From Helopsaltes ochotensis (Eukaryota > Chordata > Aves > Passeriformes > Locustellidae), in assembly GCA_013400155.1 (NCBI GenBank), contig VXBM01000211.1, forward strand, positions 463,645-527,644: a stretch of DNA of 64,000 nucleotides, given 5' to 3'. A program made the position numbers and the translations under genes. The notes beneath the pieces were generated by a model that did no database searches, was not told where the DNA came from, and saw only the letters and a program-made list of their open reading frames with translations. This document shows positions 12,215-22,870 of the stretch, in pieces. Every line of letters begins with the position of its first letter. The first letter of the stretch is position 1.

Positions 12215-12420
12215 TCAGGGGAAAAAAATGGGACAGTCGCTTTGCCTTGCAGCTGCAAGCCACGTCAAATCAGACACTTTGATATGTTTCATTTTCTGTC
12301 TGAAGTCTACATCTGAAAGGCAGCCTGGCTTATTTCAGTCAATGCGCAATTTTGGTTAGTCGGGGCTCTTTCTCAGCTTCTAAAAAAGATGCTCATTTGC
12401 ATCCTCGAACAAAGACAGCA
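12215..12420. promoter_or_regulatory. Candidate regulatory segment with octamer ATTTGCAT
   Basis: Contains a perfect POU octamer (ATTTGCAT, 12395-12402) and words such as CACGTCAAATCAGACACTTTGATATG. It sits directly before a CpG-rich patch. Regulatory function is inferred from motif content only. Confidence 0.25.
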
Positions 12421-12479
12421 CTTTCCCCCCCACACCCCCCCTACATTCCGTGTGTCTTCGCCAAAAACTAATCATGCGG

Positions 12480-12800
12480 CAAAGCCCGTGTGGGTGTGTG
12501 TTTTTTGGAGCGGTTCTCTCCGGCCCCGCTGCTCAGCCTGCCGCAGGGACGGCTGCTCGTCCTTCCCGGGGAGCTCGGCCAGCTCTGCCCTGTTGGTCCC
12601 GGTTCTTGGCAGCTCAGGCGGGACCCTCGGGTCGGAGCTGGCTGGTGCAGGTGATGGTGCGGCAGCTGCATCCCCCCGTGGGATGCCCAGGGGCTGTGCC
12701 GGTGCCCCGCGGCCCCAGCCCGCAGGATGGGGTGGGAATCGCGGGGAGCAGGGAGCGGAGGGGGTGCAGCGGCAGGGGGAACGCAGTGCTGGAGCACCGA
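12480..12800. promoter_or_regulatory. CpG-rich patch
   Basis: About 26 CpG in roughly 310 bases. Open frames of 192 (plus) and 201 codons (minus) cross it, but high GC makes stop codons scarce. The protein texture (runs of Gly, Ala, Arg and Pro, no domain) does not support a gene. It may be a small CpG island. Confidence 0.35.
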
Positions 12801-13249
12801 GCTCTGCCTGGGCACTTTCAGCTGCTCTTTGCTTAACTTCTCCTCGGGCCCAGGCTGTAACTGCATTAACTCCGCTGGCCTCGGTGGAGATGCTAAAACC
12901 TGCGCCTGCTTGTGAGCTTAAACCCCCAATCATTTCCCACAGAAACCCCCTGAAGTACGGTAACTGATACATTGCTGCTGCTACACTCTTCTGCTTTAGA
13001 CTCCTTGCTTGGGAGAGAGGGGAACTCACATTTCTTGTCTTTTCTTTTTCGCCCTGCCGGGTGCATCCCAAAGCCATTTGACATCAAAGGGACTCTGCCC
13101 CTGGGCTTCAACAGACATTAATGTGGGCTCCCAAGATTGGCCGGAATCACAATCCTTGCAGAAATCTGAGCATTTGCGTGTCAGACAGGGAACAATCACA
13201 AAAAGAGCACTCCACCTTAAATGCTCAGCATTACTTAGAGCTGATTAAA
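12801..13249. other. No gene recognised
   Basis: Transition from the CpG-rich patch to AT-rich DNA. Nothing recognised. Confidence 0.55.
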
Positions 13250-13530
13250 AACGAGCACAAACCACCAACTTGTAGGAGACACACACGTTAGCACCGGACT
13301 TTATGTGCAGAGACAAGGTGTGTATTGTTTGCCCAATTAAAGAGATAAAACCTGTACACCACAGTCAGCGAAATGAGCTGTGAAATGAGTGATGACTCGC
13401 TGAACAGGCAGGTGCACGCACAAAGGCGTATGCAAACTGTTCTACTTATCTAAAGACAGTTTTATTGCCTGATCATCAATTTACGGCACAGTTCAGTTGC
13501 TCCTGAACTGCCCTTGTGCTGGGCTCTCAG
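13250..13530. promoter_or_regulatory. Candidate regulatory segment (AT-rich, motif-dense)
   Basis: Contains CCCAATTAAAGAGATAAAACC, GGCGTATGCAAAC, CTTATCTAAAGACAG and TGATCATCAATTTACGG within 280 bases, with no frame that looks coding. It has the texture of a conserved non-coding element; conservation was not tested. Confidence 0.25.
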
Positions 13531-16154
13531 ATAAACAGGAGTAGCATCCCCCGTGCTTTTCTTGCCTTTTGGAGCAGGAATGGTCATCAAGAGCAGAAAG
13601 GAGGTAAGAGAAAAATGGGAAGGCCAGGGTGGGGCTGGGGCAGTGTGGTGGCACCTGCGGCAGAGCCCAGCCTGGGGCTCATTCGGTGATGTTTGTGCTG
13701 CTGAGCAAGTTCCTCCCTGAGCATGTCCTCCACTGGGAGAAATGCATCGAGGCCCAAAATGTGGGGATGTGAAGGGGATGCCTCCTGTGCCCCTCGGTCC
13801 CAGACTTAAGGAACGGAATTAGGGAGGGTGAATGAGCAGTTCAGGTGTTTTGTCTTGGCCCCAGCAGAGATATCTGAGAGGAAAGTGTTGAAAACTTACA
13901 ACTCCTGTCCTACATGGATCCAGCCAGCTTTGTGTAAATGCGTGCTTGTAACAAATATTACTGGACAGAAGATTGCAAACCTGGTACTGGGCTTGGATTT
14001 GGGGCAGCTTTGCCTTTTTGTGGGAACTGCTCACCCCAGAGTTTTTTGTCTGGGGCTGTGAGTCCCCAGGAAAGGGACGTGTCCCATGTGTGCCGTGTGA
14101 GCAAAAGGTGGCATGAGCTAAAATGCTGAATTTAAACCTTGGTATGATAGAAATACCAGCAAGTTCTATATAAATAGAAGTAGGTACTCGGTGTAGCTCA
14201 GTGTTTTTAACATCAGTGTGATGTTAAAATGGTTCTGCAGGGAAGTCAGAAGACAAGAATGTTGCCCTTGATCTTGAACACTGAATTTGCAAATGAAGAA
14301 GCTTCCTCTTTCCAGCTTTCTTTGTAAGACAAAGACTGTATGCTTCCTGCAAGAGTTTTTCAACCATACAAATCAAGCCTTTTCCAATGCACGTGTGGCT
14401 TAGGGATCTAGGATTTGCCTCAAATGGATAATTTTATAGTTTGCATCAGAAGTGTGTGCTTCTAGAGATTAATAAGTCTCATCAGATCAGCTGTGAGACT
14501 TTAACAAAGGACAAGTTTGGGTTCATTACTGAGCATTTACACCTGGAAATGATAACCATATTAGAGTATTTTGCATCCAGGTAGTGAGTCTGAGAACCAA
14601 ATAATTGCTGGAAAGTTTCAAACTGCTTGAATGGAGCATGTATTCCATGATGAATAGCCTCATTTGATGAAACGTTTCAAGAAATAAGAAACTTCTCAAT
14701 AAACAACTTTGATTGTTAGCTGCTGAATTCACCACTCCTGATCTCGAGTACTAGAGACAGATGCTTTTTAACCAAGAGGTTCAGGAAATCCAAAGTTCAT
14801 AAAGCCAACACATCTGGTGGCTGCGCTTGTGATGGATTTCACACTCCAGCCTGGCTTGCTGACATTTGTCTCCAAACAACATTCATTTCAAAAGCAAGGG
14901 TGAGAGCATGGCTGTGACAAATTGGTTATCAAATTAGACTCATTACAGGTTTTTTCTTTTTTTAACACCCATTCTGTGAAATTTCCTTTTCTCAGTCTTT
15001 AGAGAGACTCATACTAAAGCTTCAGATCTAAGCCTTGCCAAACCTCCCAATTTTTTTCAGTTCTGCCCCCTCTCAATTTAAGGGAACTGCAGCTTCCTCC
15101 TGAAGAGACCCTCGCCTAAGGCAAGGCAGCAGAGCTGCTGGAAGCAGCTGCACTTCTGAGACAGGGAGAAGAAAGAGGGATGATAGCCAAGATGAAATTC
15201 CAGGGGTTTTGTCCTTTGGCTTGCTGAACAAAGTTTTATCATAGGACAAAGCAAGAAAGCACTCCTGGCCGCTGCCTGTGAGGCTTTTTAAATGGTGTGG
15301 ATCAAGCAGGAGTTATTTTAGACAGATGAGTGTGTGCAAGTGTGCCCATGTGCATGGTGCAGGGGAGGTCTCTAGAGACGGCTACCCTAGGAAAGAAAGA
15401 GGGAAAATAACAAATATGCATTGGCAAGTTAATACCAGTGTTTAGTTGCTGTGTGATGGAAAAGAGAGAACATTGTCATTGCCCTCTGAAAGGTCTGGTA
15501 ACATCCACCCACCTGCCCCTCATATGCTCACTCTGTGAGTGGGGGAACAGCCCCCCAAATCCCCTGGAATGTCCTTGCCTGGGCACATGGGTGCAGGAGA
15601 ACTCAGTGAGGCCCTAGGTCACTGAAATCCGTGGAAATGTGTCACATGTTGTGGCAAGTCTGCAGTGACGTCCTTACGTGTCACTCCAGACAGAACGGTG
15701 ATTTTCTGAAGTTGCTTTGGAAAGGATTGACCTCATTATCCCAAGGTAACAGCTGCTAAAGCACACGGACTGTCACGACTCACTCCCGGTTTCCAACACG
15801 TCTCTCGTGCTGCATGTTGTTTTTTTGAGAGCAGAGGAAAGGCTGGAGAAGAGGGAAGACAAGCGGGACTGAGTGTGGTATGGCCCTGTGATAACAACAA
15901 ACCCTGGACCTGCCCAATCTGGGAACTGTCACTGATGTCACACAGCCCAAAAGTACCTCCACAGCACTGACCTTGCACTTTCATTGTGATTTGCTAATTT
16001 TTTTTTTAATGTGTCCATATTCAAAAGAGTCTCTGCTTCTGATATGTCAAAACTGCCATTAAAATTAGGAAAACCAAAGTCCCCCAGCTCTCCTCCTGAC
16101 TTTGCACGCACTTGCCTGTTCCCCACCCCCTGCACAAGAGCCTTTTGCTGCTAT
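13531..16154. other. No gene recognised
   Basis: Unique-looking DNA with short open frames only. No transposon or RNA gene seen. Confidence 0.6.
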
Positions 16155-16510
16155 TGAGCACAGCAAGAACAACACAGGACACTTGGTGAGGAGAAAGAGC
16201 AAAAGCGGGCTTGACCTTTATTGTCCTCTCTTATATAGTTTTCAGATCCATGCCAGGGACTGGATGAGAGTGTGGCCACCTCTCCAATTCCACTGGCCAA
16301 ACGGACAGTCCATCAAATGTTTTTTCACTCAGAAGGCACGTGATGTTTTCCAGAAAGATTCCCAAACATCCCTATCTATTGATAACACCAGTGTGAGAAA
16401 GAGGCAAAGACACTGCACAACACTGAGAATTCTGACTCCACTTTAGAAACTGAGAAACACACCAGAAAGGCTGCCAAAGTCAGGGCAAGAGCCTTTGAGA
16501 GAGTGACACA
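16155..16510 (-). mobile_element. LTR fragment, copy 2 of 3
   Basis: The best-preserved minus-strand copy. Reading on that strand: TGTGTCAC at the 5' edge, the conserved blocks listed for copy 1, an ACTATATAAGAG TATA box, AATAAAGG about 15 bases further on, a CTCTTTCTCCTCA segment, and a GCTGTGCTCA end. TG...CA ends, a TATA box and a polyadenylation signal are the hallmarks of an LTR. No target-site duplication could be made out and no internal retroviral frame adjoins it. It is a solo LTR or a fragment. Confidence 0.75.
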
Positions 16511-19500
16511 CCGTTGCTGTTGCTCACTCCTGGCCGCTGCAGGCTCCTGCTGAAGCTGAGTTACGGCCACGGCTGCGAGATGCCCCTGGTGCTGATGGTG
16601 TGGGGCTGTGGTTCCATAATGAACTCAATCAGGGCCCGTGCTGAAGCATCCCGCTGCTCCCAGCGCTCCCGCCGCTCCGTGCTGCTCACTCCCGGCCCCT
16701 CGCCTCGCGGGGTCGCCTCACCTTGTCTCTGGTTGTTTCCATCTGGTTCCCACTGCCGTGGAAGGGTTGTAGGCAAGGGATGCAGCCCGGTGCCCCCGCA
16801 GAGCTGGGGGAGGGTGAGCAGAACGGGCCTTGCTCGGAGGATGGAGATGACCTTGTGTGGTGGGGAGGATGTTTGTGTTCTCAGCAGGGACAGAGGAAGG
16901 GAGGCACAGGAAGGGTTTGGAGACAGGCAGGAGTAAGTGTTGGCGGCAAAATATTCACACAGGGAGACAATTTGTGAGCTGAGATTTTAATTTTTGCCTT
17001 TCTGTTCCTGGCCTTTGCTATAGGGAATTGAGCAGAGCAGGCATCAGTTCCTCCCTCCACGTGCAAGAGCTCAGTTTATGCAATCTATCCTTAGCTTTTA
17101 GGACCTCTGGGGAGTCCTCGCAGCAGCATTTGAAACAAGTCCCTCATGCATAAAATAATCAGGTTTTTCCAGTCACCTTTTAGAAACCCCCTCTTGCCTC
17201 CCTGCTGAGTTGGGATGCTCTGCTGAGGGGCTGTGCCCCAGGAGGGAGAGAACAATAATATCACAACTGTTTCTGTTATCACCCTCTCCTCCTTTACCAT
17301 ATGCACTTGTTCACTTGGTACAGGGGGACTACCAGGCTTCAGGGGAAAAAAAAAAGAATTAAAATCGAGTCCCACCACTGGTGCACAGGGATTTCGCAGC
17401 ACAGCTAATAGATGGTGCTTGTGGTACACGTTCACTGTATCTGCAAAAGGGGGAATGTGTGGCATGTGTGTTTATTTTTAAGGAAGCAATAAGGTACCTT
17501 GAAAGAAATGTTTTAAAATGTTCCAAAAATCCACCAGCTGTTTGCAATTTTGCTCGACTGCTAGAAATAAAATGCCAGTTGCACGCACTGCTGTAAGGAG
17601 TCAGCTCCTTCAAATGCCCTTCTGAGCCTTGGTGTCGGCTTATTCAGCACCACCCTCAGCTGAGAAATCTCTAACTCGAAAGATCATTTCCCCTCCTGTT
17701 ACTGAACACCAGAATAACCTTTCACAGCACAAGTCTACTCTCCCACGTATGAGCTCAGCCACTATTCCCTGTGCTCAGATTTTCTGGGAATTTCAGCTCT
17801 AACCTAAGTTCCTGGGTGATTTGTTGCAGGTCTCTTGGTATCTGTCTTGGAAATGTTTTAGCGAGATGCAGTTGGATGAAAGATTGCTATTTTCAAAGCA
17901 TTAGCTTCAGCTGACCCACTGGAAGAGCTCGTACTCCCAGTTCTGTTATTTTGCCTCCAGCAGTTTGCTTTATTGCAAGCTCTCGAAAAAATTCTCATCC
18001 CTAGGAAACATCTCCATTGGGTCAGACAGCAACTGAGCCTCATCCCAGCCAGATAAAGCAGGGCTGGGATGGCTCACACAGGAGCAATGAGGCCCTGGGA
18101 GCCCTCTGCCCCACTGCCCATCCCATGTGGGGAGCTTGGCCCGTGCCCAGGATGAAATGTTTTACCTGGGAATGAGCTCTCCCTTGCACTCACAGGAGCT
18201 GGGCAGGGCTTTGGGCTGGGCCCTAGGACTGAGGTGACCTGGCTTCAGCAGCTTTTCCAGTAGTGACACCCCAATTGTGCAAGAAGCAGCAATAGGAAGG
18301 CAAGGTCTCCATCGCTCTGCTATGAAACAGGAACACAGTTGGTATTTTTCAAAAGCTTTGAAGGTGGTTGGACTTGCCAAAGCCCCTGGGTCACACACAA
18401 GTCCTGCTGCCAGCCCCAGGTGGCCCTGGGCAAAGTGTTCTTGGTGTTTGCCATGTCAGGGCTCTGCCTCCACCCTGGTTCTGCACGCACGCTACAGGGA
18501 TCCTATCCTAAATCTTCTCATGTGAATAAGCAAGGTTAACATGGTTTAACGTGAGAATTTCTCACATCAACAAATGCATTTCTTTCCCCTGGCCTGAATC
18601 ACAGAGGAAAAAAGATTGTCAGCGTTTGAGCTACAAAGGATATAAAGCTGGTATTATACCTCGTAAAACAAGTGGTGCAAACCAGAGCCGTGTATAACGC
18701 TGAGTGGGCAACTCTGCAGCTGAAGTGCAATAGATTACCTCAAGCTCCAGCAGTCAGGACCATCAGTCATGTGGTTTCCAAGAAACTGAAGATTTAGACA
18801 GAAAAATGACTTGCAGAGGGGAACTCTGTGACTATGTCAGGGGAAAGAAAAGCACATTTAGTCAGATCTGTTAACTAACATGGCCTGGGCACCACATTTC
18901 TAAAATAAAAGGGGTTTTTTTTTTTCTTCTCCTAGGGAACTAGATCTGTGTGGTTTATCTAAATTCCTGTCTTGCCTCCAAAGATTCTGAAGAATAATGA
19001 ATGAGGAGCAAGTTAAGCCCAGGCTGTAAGTGGCTGCCTTACAGGATTCGCAGGGCTCTGGGGCCCTTGGCTGGCCCGCATCTCTCCTCTCCCCTTGCAG
19101 AGGCAGGCTGCTCAGCACAGAAGAGCAGAAGAAAGGCTTTCCCCTAACAATTAATTTGTGTGACAAGATGTGCTGGAGAGAAAAAAGCAGCAGAAGAAAG
19201 GAGTTTTCCTTTGTTGCTTGTTTATTCCTGAAACACGCTCCGTGCACCTGACACGTTTGCTGGCTTCCTTCTGGATCTAATGCAAGACATTGGCACAGTC
19301 TCACTGCTGTGGTTAATTTTAAATGCAACAAGATCACGCTACGGTACTTGACACATCTCTAAGAACAACATCCTGACACTGCTGACACTGAATGTTCGCT
19401 AATGGCATCCGCTGCCAAACCCCGATGTAAAATGAGCGGGATAACAACAGCAGCATTTAAAAAACTTCATTCACGGGAGCATTTAAAATTTTATCAGGTC

Positions 19501-20615
19501 TAACTGGCATGGTGGATTTGCAAATGTGGGGAATATCCAGTTTCCTTTGCTTCCTCACGAGCTTCCACGTGCAAGCCAAGCACAGCTCCATCCCCCCGGG
19601 CAGGGAAATCCAGAGGTGCAGCAGCCATCCCAACATCTGTCCTCACAGCTTGTGGTGTCTGGCTGGACTCATGCAAGGACCAAGCTCCTGGTATTGCTAG
19701 TTCTGAAGAAAAGCTTCTTTACTGGCTTATTAATGGCCCTAAAGCAGTTGCGTGGATAAGTCAGAATGTAACCACTCCAGCTTTTCAGTCAATACAATAT
19801 AATACAATAAGATAAGATGAAAAATCAGAGTTCTATAAATAAATACGGCTGAGTTAATCATTAGCTAATGATCTGTTGGTCTGGATGTAAGCAGAAAAGA
19901 ATTACTGGTTTTCTGTGTGATTGCTGTGAACATTTTGTGTGTGGATGCAGTTATATCGGCTTAAATTTTATGCAAATACAACTTAATTCACACTTTTGCT
20001 AACACAAGCTACTTTCCTAAAAAGTACTCTTATTTAAATATTTACACAAAAAAATCAGTGGGTTTTAAAACACATCCTTAGTTTGGACACTGTAAGTCAC
20101 ACATTTAGATTGTCAGGACTGGGCATGAACAGGGCTCCTATTTTTGGAGATGATGAGAAAAGAATTGTAGGGAAAAGACTTTTTTGTACTGATGTTTCAA
20201 ATCCTGCTCTCTCCCAGCAGGGAACTGTGGTAGAACTAATCAAAATGTTTCAGTCCCGATGGGCTTCCAGTATCTGTATGTCAATGGCATCTGAAATTTA
20301 AACATTGTGAATGTTGAAATTTTTATTTGGGGGAAGTTTATGGGTTTAAATCTTTTTAAAGTGGTTCTACTCACAGAAAAAGGGTTTGCAGGTCTTTCAG
20401 TAGTCTGGGGCCAAAGCAGAAAGGGAATCTATTATTCTCTCTGTACAACCTGCAGTGGAAATCCTGAGTGGGGCTCTGCTGCACGACCTCAATTCAGTGA
20501 TGATGATAATAAGTTCCTCCAGTTGCTAAGTACAGCTAATAAAGTTGAAAAACACCTTTTGAAAAATGATTAGGTAGATAATAAAGTATGTCAACTTGAA
20601 AATATGCATTCTTCA
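16511..20615. other. No gene recognised
   Basis: The first 200 bases are GC-rich and contain two similar words (TGCTCACTCCTGGCC near 16522 and TGCTCACTCCCGGCC near 16685). They may be further element sequence or flank. A short AATAC-type microsatellite lies at 19791-19815 and a perfect octamer ATGCAAAT at 19970-19977. No coding signal. Confidence 0.55.
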
Positions 20616-20699
20616 TGTGATGACTGGAGATAGTTTATCACTTTTTGAGTGACACATCCATTTATAAATATTTATTCTCTCCGGTGGTACTGATAAATC
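20616..20699 (+). repeat. 84-bp duplicated element, copy A
   Basis: Matches 21268-21350 in the same orientation. The first 26 bases (from TGTGATGACTGG) differ at one position, a middle of about 16 bases is diverged, and the last 42 bases (CCATTTATAAATATTTATTC onward) differ at about four. Flanks beyond the element do not match. No repeat family recognised. Confidence 0.85.
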
Positions 20700-21267
20700 T
20701 TTTGAGCCTATAAGCCCATTGATACATACACAGTAATATCATTTGTCTTTCCAATGCATTTTATTTATTATTGACTAATTGCCTGCCAGATTGTAAATAT
20801 GATAGGGGTGGCATTGTGCTTTGATTAACTGTATGTTAAAGTACCCAGAGGAATTTAGTTCTAGCTCTGAGCAAAGACATCCAAGGCAATAAATTGTATA
20901 TTTTGAAATCAGCTATGCAGTATGGAGCTGCAGCACTAGTTAAACAAGCTGAGCAGAGGCATTTTCCAGAGCAGTTTATTTTGATTAATGGGTTCCCAAA
21001 AGCCTCTTGCTGCTGTTTACAATGGATTTGCTGTAATATTTACAATAAACTGGGGTAAGTCAAGAGAGTTTTAATGTACTTCGACAGGTTACTTGCACTT
21101 CACAAACCCAGGGCCAGGAGCATGGTACAAAGTCAAACAGGTAAATGTTTTGTCCTCTTTTTGGCACATGTGGGGATTTTTTTCTTGTTCCTCCTCCTTC
21201 AACTCCACTCTCAGACATTTTCTTAACCAAATGTTTAAAACTGGCTTAACACATCTTGAGCCATCTC
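20700..21267. other. Spacer between the two 84-bp copies
   Basis: AT-rich unique-looking DNA with no gene and no detectable duplication of the flanks. Confidence 0.6.
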
Positions 21268-21350
21268 TGTGATGACTGGAGATAATTTATCACATTAGAC
21301 CCGACACACCATTTATAAATATTTATTCTCTGCGGTGGCACTGATGAATG
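21268..21350 (+). repeat. 84-bp duplicated element, copy B
   Basis: Second copy, 652 bases downstream of copy A. Both copies keep GGAGATA(A/G)TTTATCAC, which includes an AGATAA-type GATA word in copy B, and TTTATAAATATTTATTCTCT. Uneven conservation, with two well-kept ends around a diverged middle, suggests either selection on the ends or an old local duplication. Confidence 0.85.
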
Positions 21351-21779
21351 GGCCGAGCAGTGTCGGCAGAGCCGCTTCCCTCTGCCTGCTTCTCCCGGAG
21401 CAAAGGGAGCACCAGCACCTTCCTGGGCTGGCAGGGAGCACAGCCAGGGCACTGCTGCCTCTTGATCAACTCCATCAGAGCACTTCGAACTGGGACACTC
21501 AGCACCTTGCTGACCAGCTGCTCTCAAGCGTCCCTGTAATGAAATTCAAGGTTTTCGCAGCAGCAGCTTTGTGCTCTGGGTGGCTCTGGATGCCCACCAC
21601 AAATACACACGCTTGGCCACCTCCTGGTTTTCGTCTCTTGAAGTCGTGAGGGACAAATGTCATTGTCCTGCCCCAATAAAAACCCCTCTGTGGTAGCTGG
21701 CTGCCTGAAACACAGCGCAAGATGGGCGGTGTGTTAATGCTGGAGACGCCAGCCGGCACTGCCAGCCCCTCCGCTCAAC

Positions 21780-21960
21780 CCCTCCTCCCTAAAAATTGAA
21801 CTAGTTTGTCAGGCTGTACTTATGCACCGTGTAATTTGACAGGAATTCTATTGTAATTAGCGCCCGCTAATCACTGCCAGCCATGCTAGTTAGCTAATTG
21901 TACCTTGGGCATTCAAAACCCAAGCAAACCCAAACCTGGTAGGTAATTTTGTTGAAATAG
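21780..21960. promoter_or_regulatory. Candidate homeodomain-type regulatory segment
   Basis: Carries a perfect inverted repeat at 21856-21871 (ATTAGCG, CC, CGCTAAT) and, nearby, TTAGCTAATTG at 21890-21900. ATTA/TAAT cores in inverted array are classic homeodomain dimer sites. Whether this sequence is bound or conserved is not shown here. Confidence 0.3.
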
Positions 21961-22039
21961 ATGGAATGGCCAAATATGTGTGTTCTTGTGAGGGGTGTGG
22001 CGGGGGAGATGGGAGATGCTGCTGGATCCTCCTGAGTCC

Positions 22040-22386
22040 TGCGGGAACATCTGTTGCCCTGACTTTTGCAGTCTTTCTGATGTGCTTCTTAGTTTCTAGA
22101 GTGGAATCAGAGTTCTCAACGTTTTGCATTGTTCTCGTTTCTTTCTCATGCTGGTGTTATCGATAGATAAGGTTGTTTGGGATGTTTCTTGTCAACATTC
22201 ACATGCTTTCTTGGTGAGGGAACATTTGATGGACTGTCAGTTTGGCCAGTGGAGTTGGAGAGGTGGCAGCACTCTCATCCAATCCCTGGCATGGATCTGA
22301 AAACTATATAAGAGAGAGCAATTAAGTTCGGCCTCTTTTCTGATCCTTCTAAAACTCTGAGTTCCTTATCTTTTATGCTGTGTTCA
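22040..22386 (+). mobile_element. LTR fragment, copy 3 of 3
   Basis: Plus-strand copy of the same LTR family. A TATATAAG box lies at 22305-22312, preceded by the shared GGCCAGTGGAGTTGGAGAGG and TCATCCAATCCCTGGCA blocks, and the end is GCTGTGTTCA at 22386. It is followed by GTGGTGACAAACA, which could be a decayed primer-binding site, but no internal frame follows. The 5' edge is uncertain and might reach a TGTG at about 21978. Confidence 0.7.
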
Positions 22387-22769
22387 GTGGTGACAAACAT
22401 CTCCCTTGGGGGCCTTCTGGACCTTCTCCACAGGTCCCACAACCTGGGCCTGTGGGCAGGGTGTGGATGGTGCTCTGTAAGGGCAGCGGGAGGGGGAGCC
22501 TTGCAGGACTGGTGCAAGGAATCCCCAGGGTAAGAGAGCTCCAGAGGCAAAACTGGAAGCAGGAGCCCTTGACAGATGGTATTAGGCATTTCCAACTAGG
22601 GGAAATGATCTAGGTTACATGTCTTTTTTTAATTCTGTTTTTAACACTTGTTTCTTTACAGTTAAAGAAACAGGGAGTGCCATCACCCAGGGCTGTGCAG
22701 CAGCCTTTCCTCCATGGAGGCAGAATAACCTAACTCTCTTTGATTTCCATTATGCTTTCCAGTGGATCT

Positions 22770-22870
22770 GAGATGTAATTAATTAATTGATTTTCGCTGC
22801 CAGTCCCCTAATTAACACTAAATAAAAATTCATGCCAGGGTTAATAGCTTTAAAGGTTGGAGGAAGGAGC
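22770..22870. promoter_or_regulatory. Candidate AT-rich regulatory segment
   Basis: TAATTAATTAATTGAT at 22776-22791 and CTAATTAACACTAAATAAAAA soon after give a dense cluster of TAAT cores. Function is inferred from motifs only. Confidence 0.2.

Noticed and set aside
12389..13077. Overlapping frames of 192 (plus) and 201 (minus) codons
   Set aside because: GC-rich DNA depletes stop codons on both strands. The proteins have no recognisable motif.
16561..16776. Possible retroviral interior upstream of LTR copy 2
   Set aside because: The 71-codon minus frame has no gag, protease, polymerase or envelope feature, and the matching position beside copy 3 is unrelated.
20700..20830. Possible ancient L3-type LINE tail
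   Set aside because: AT-rich words only; the ordered match was too weak to call.
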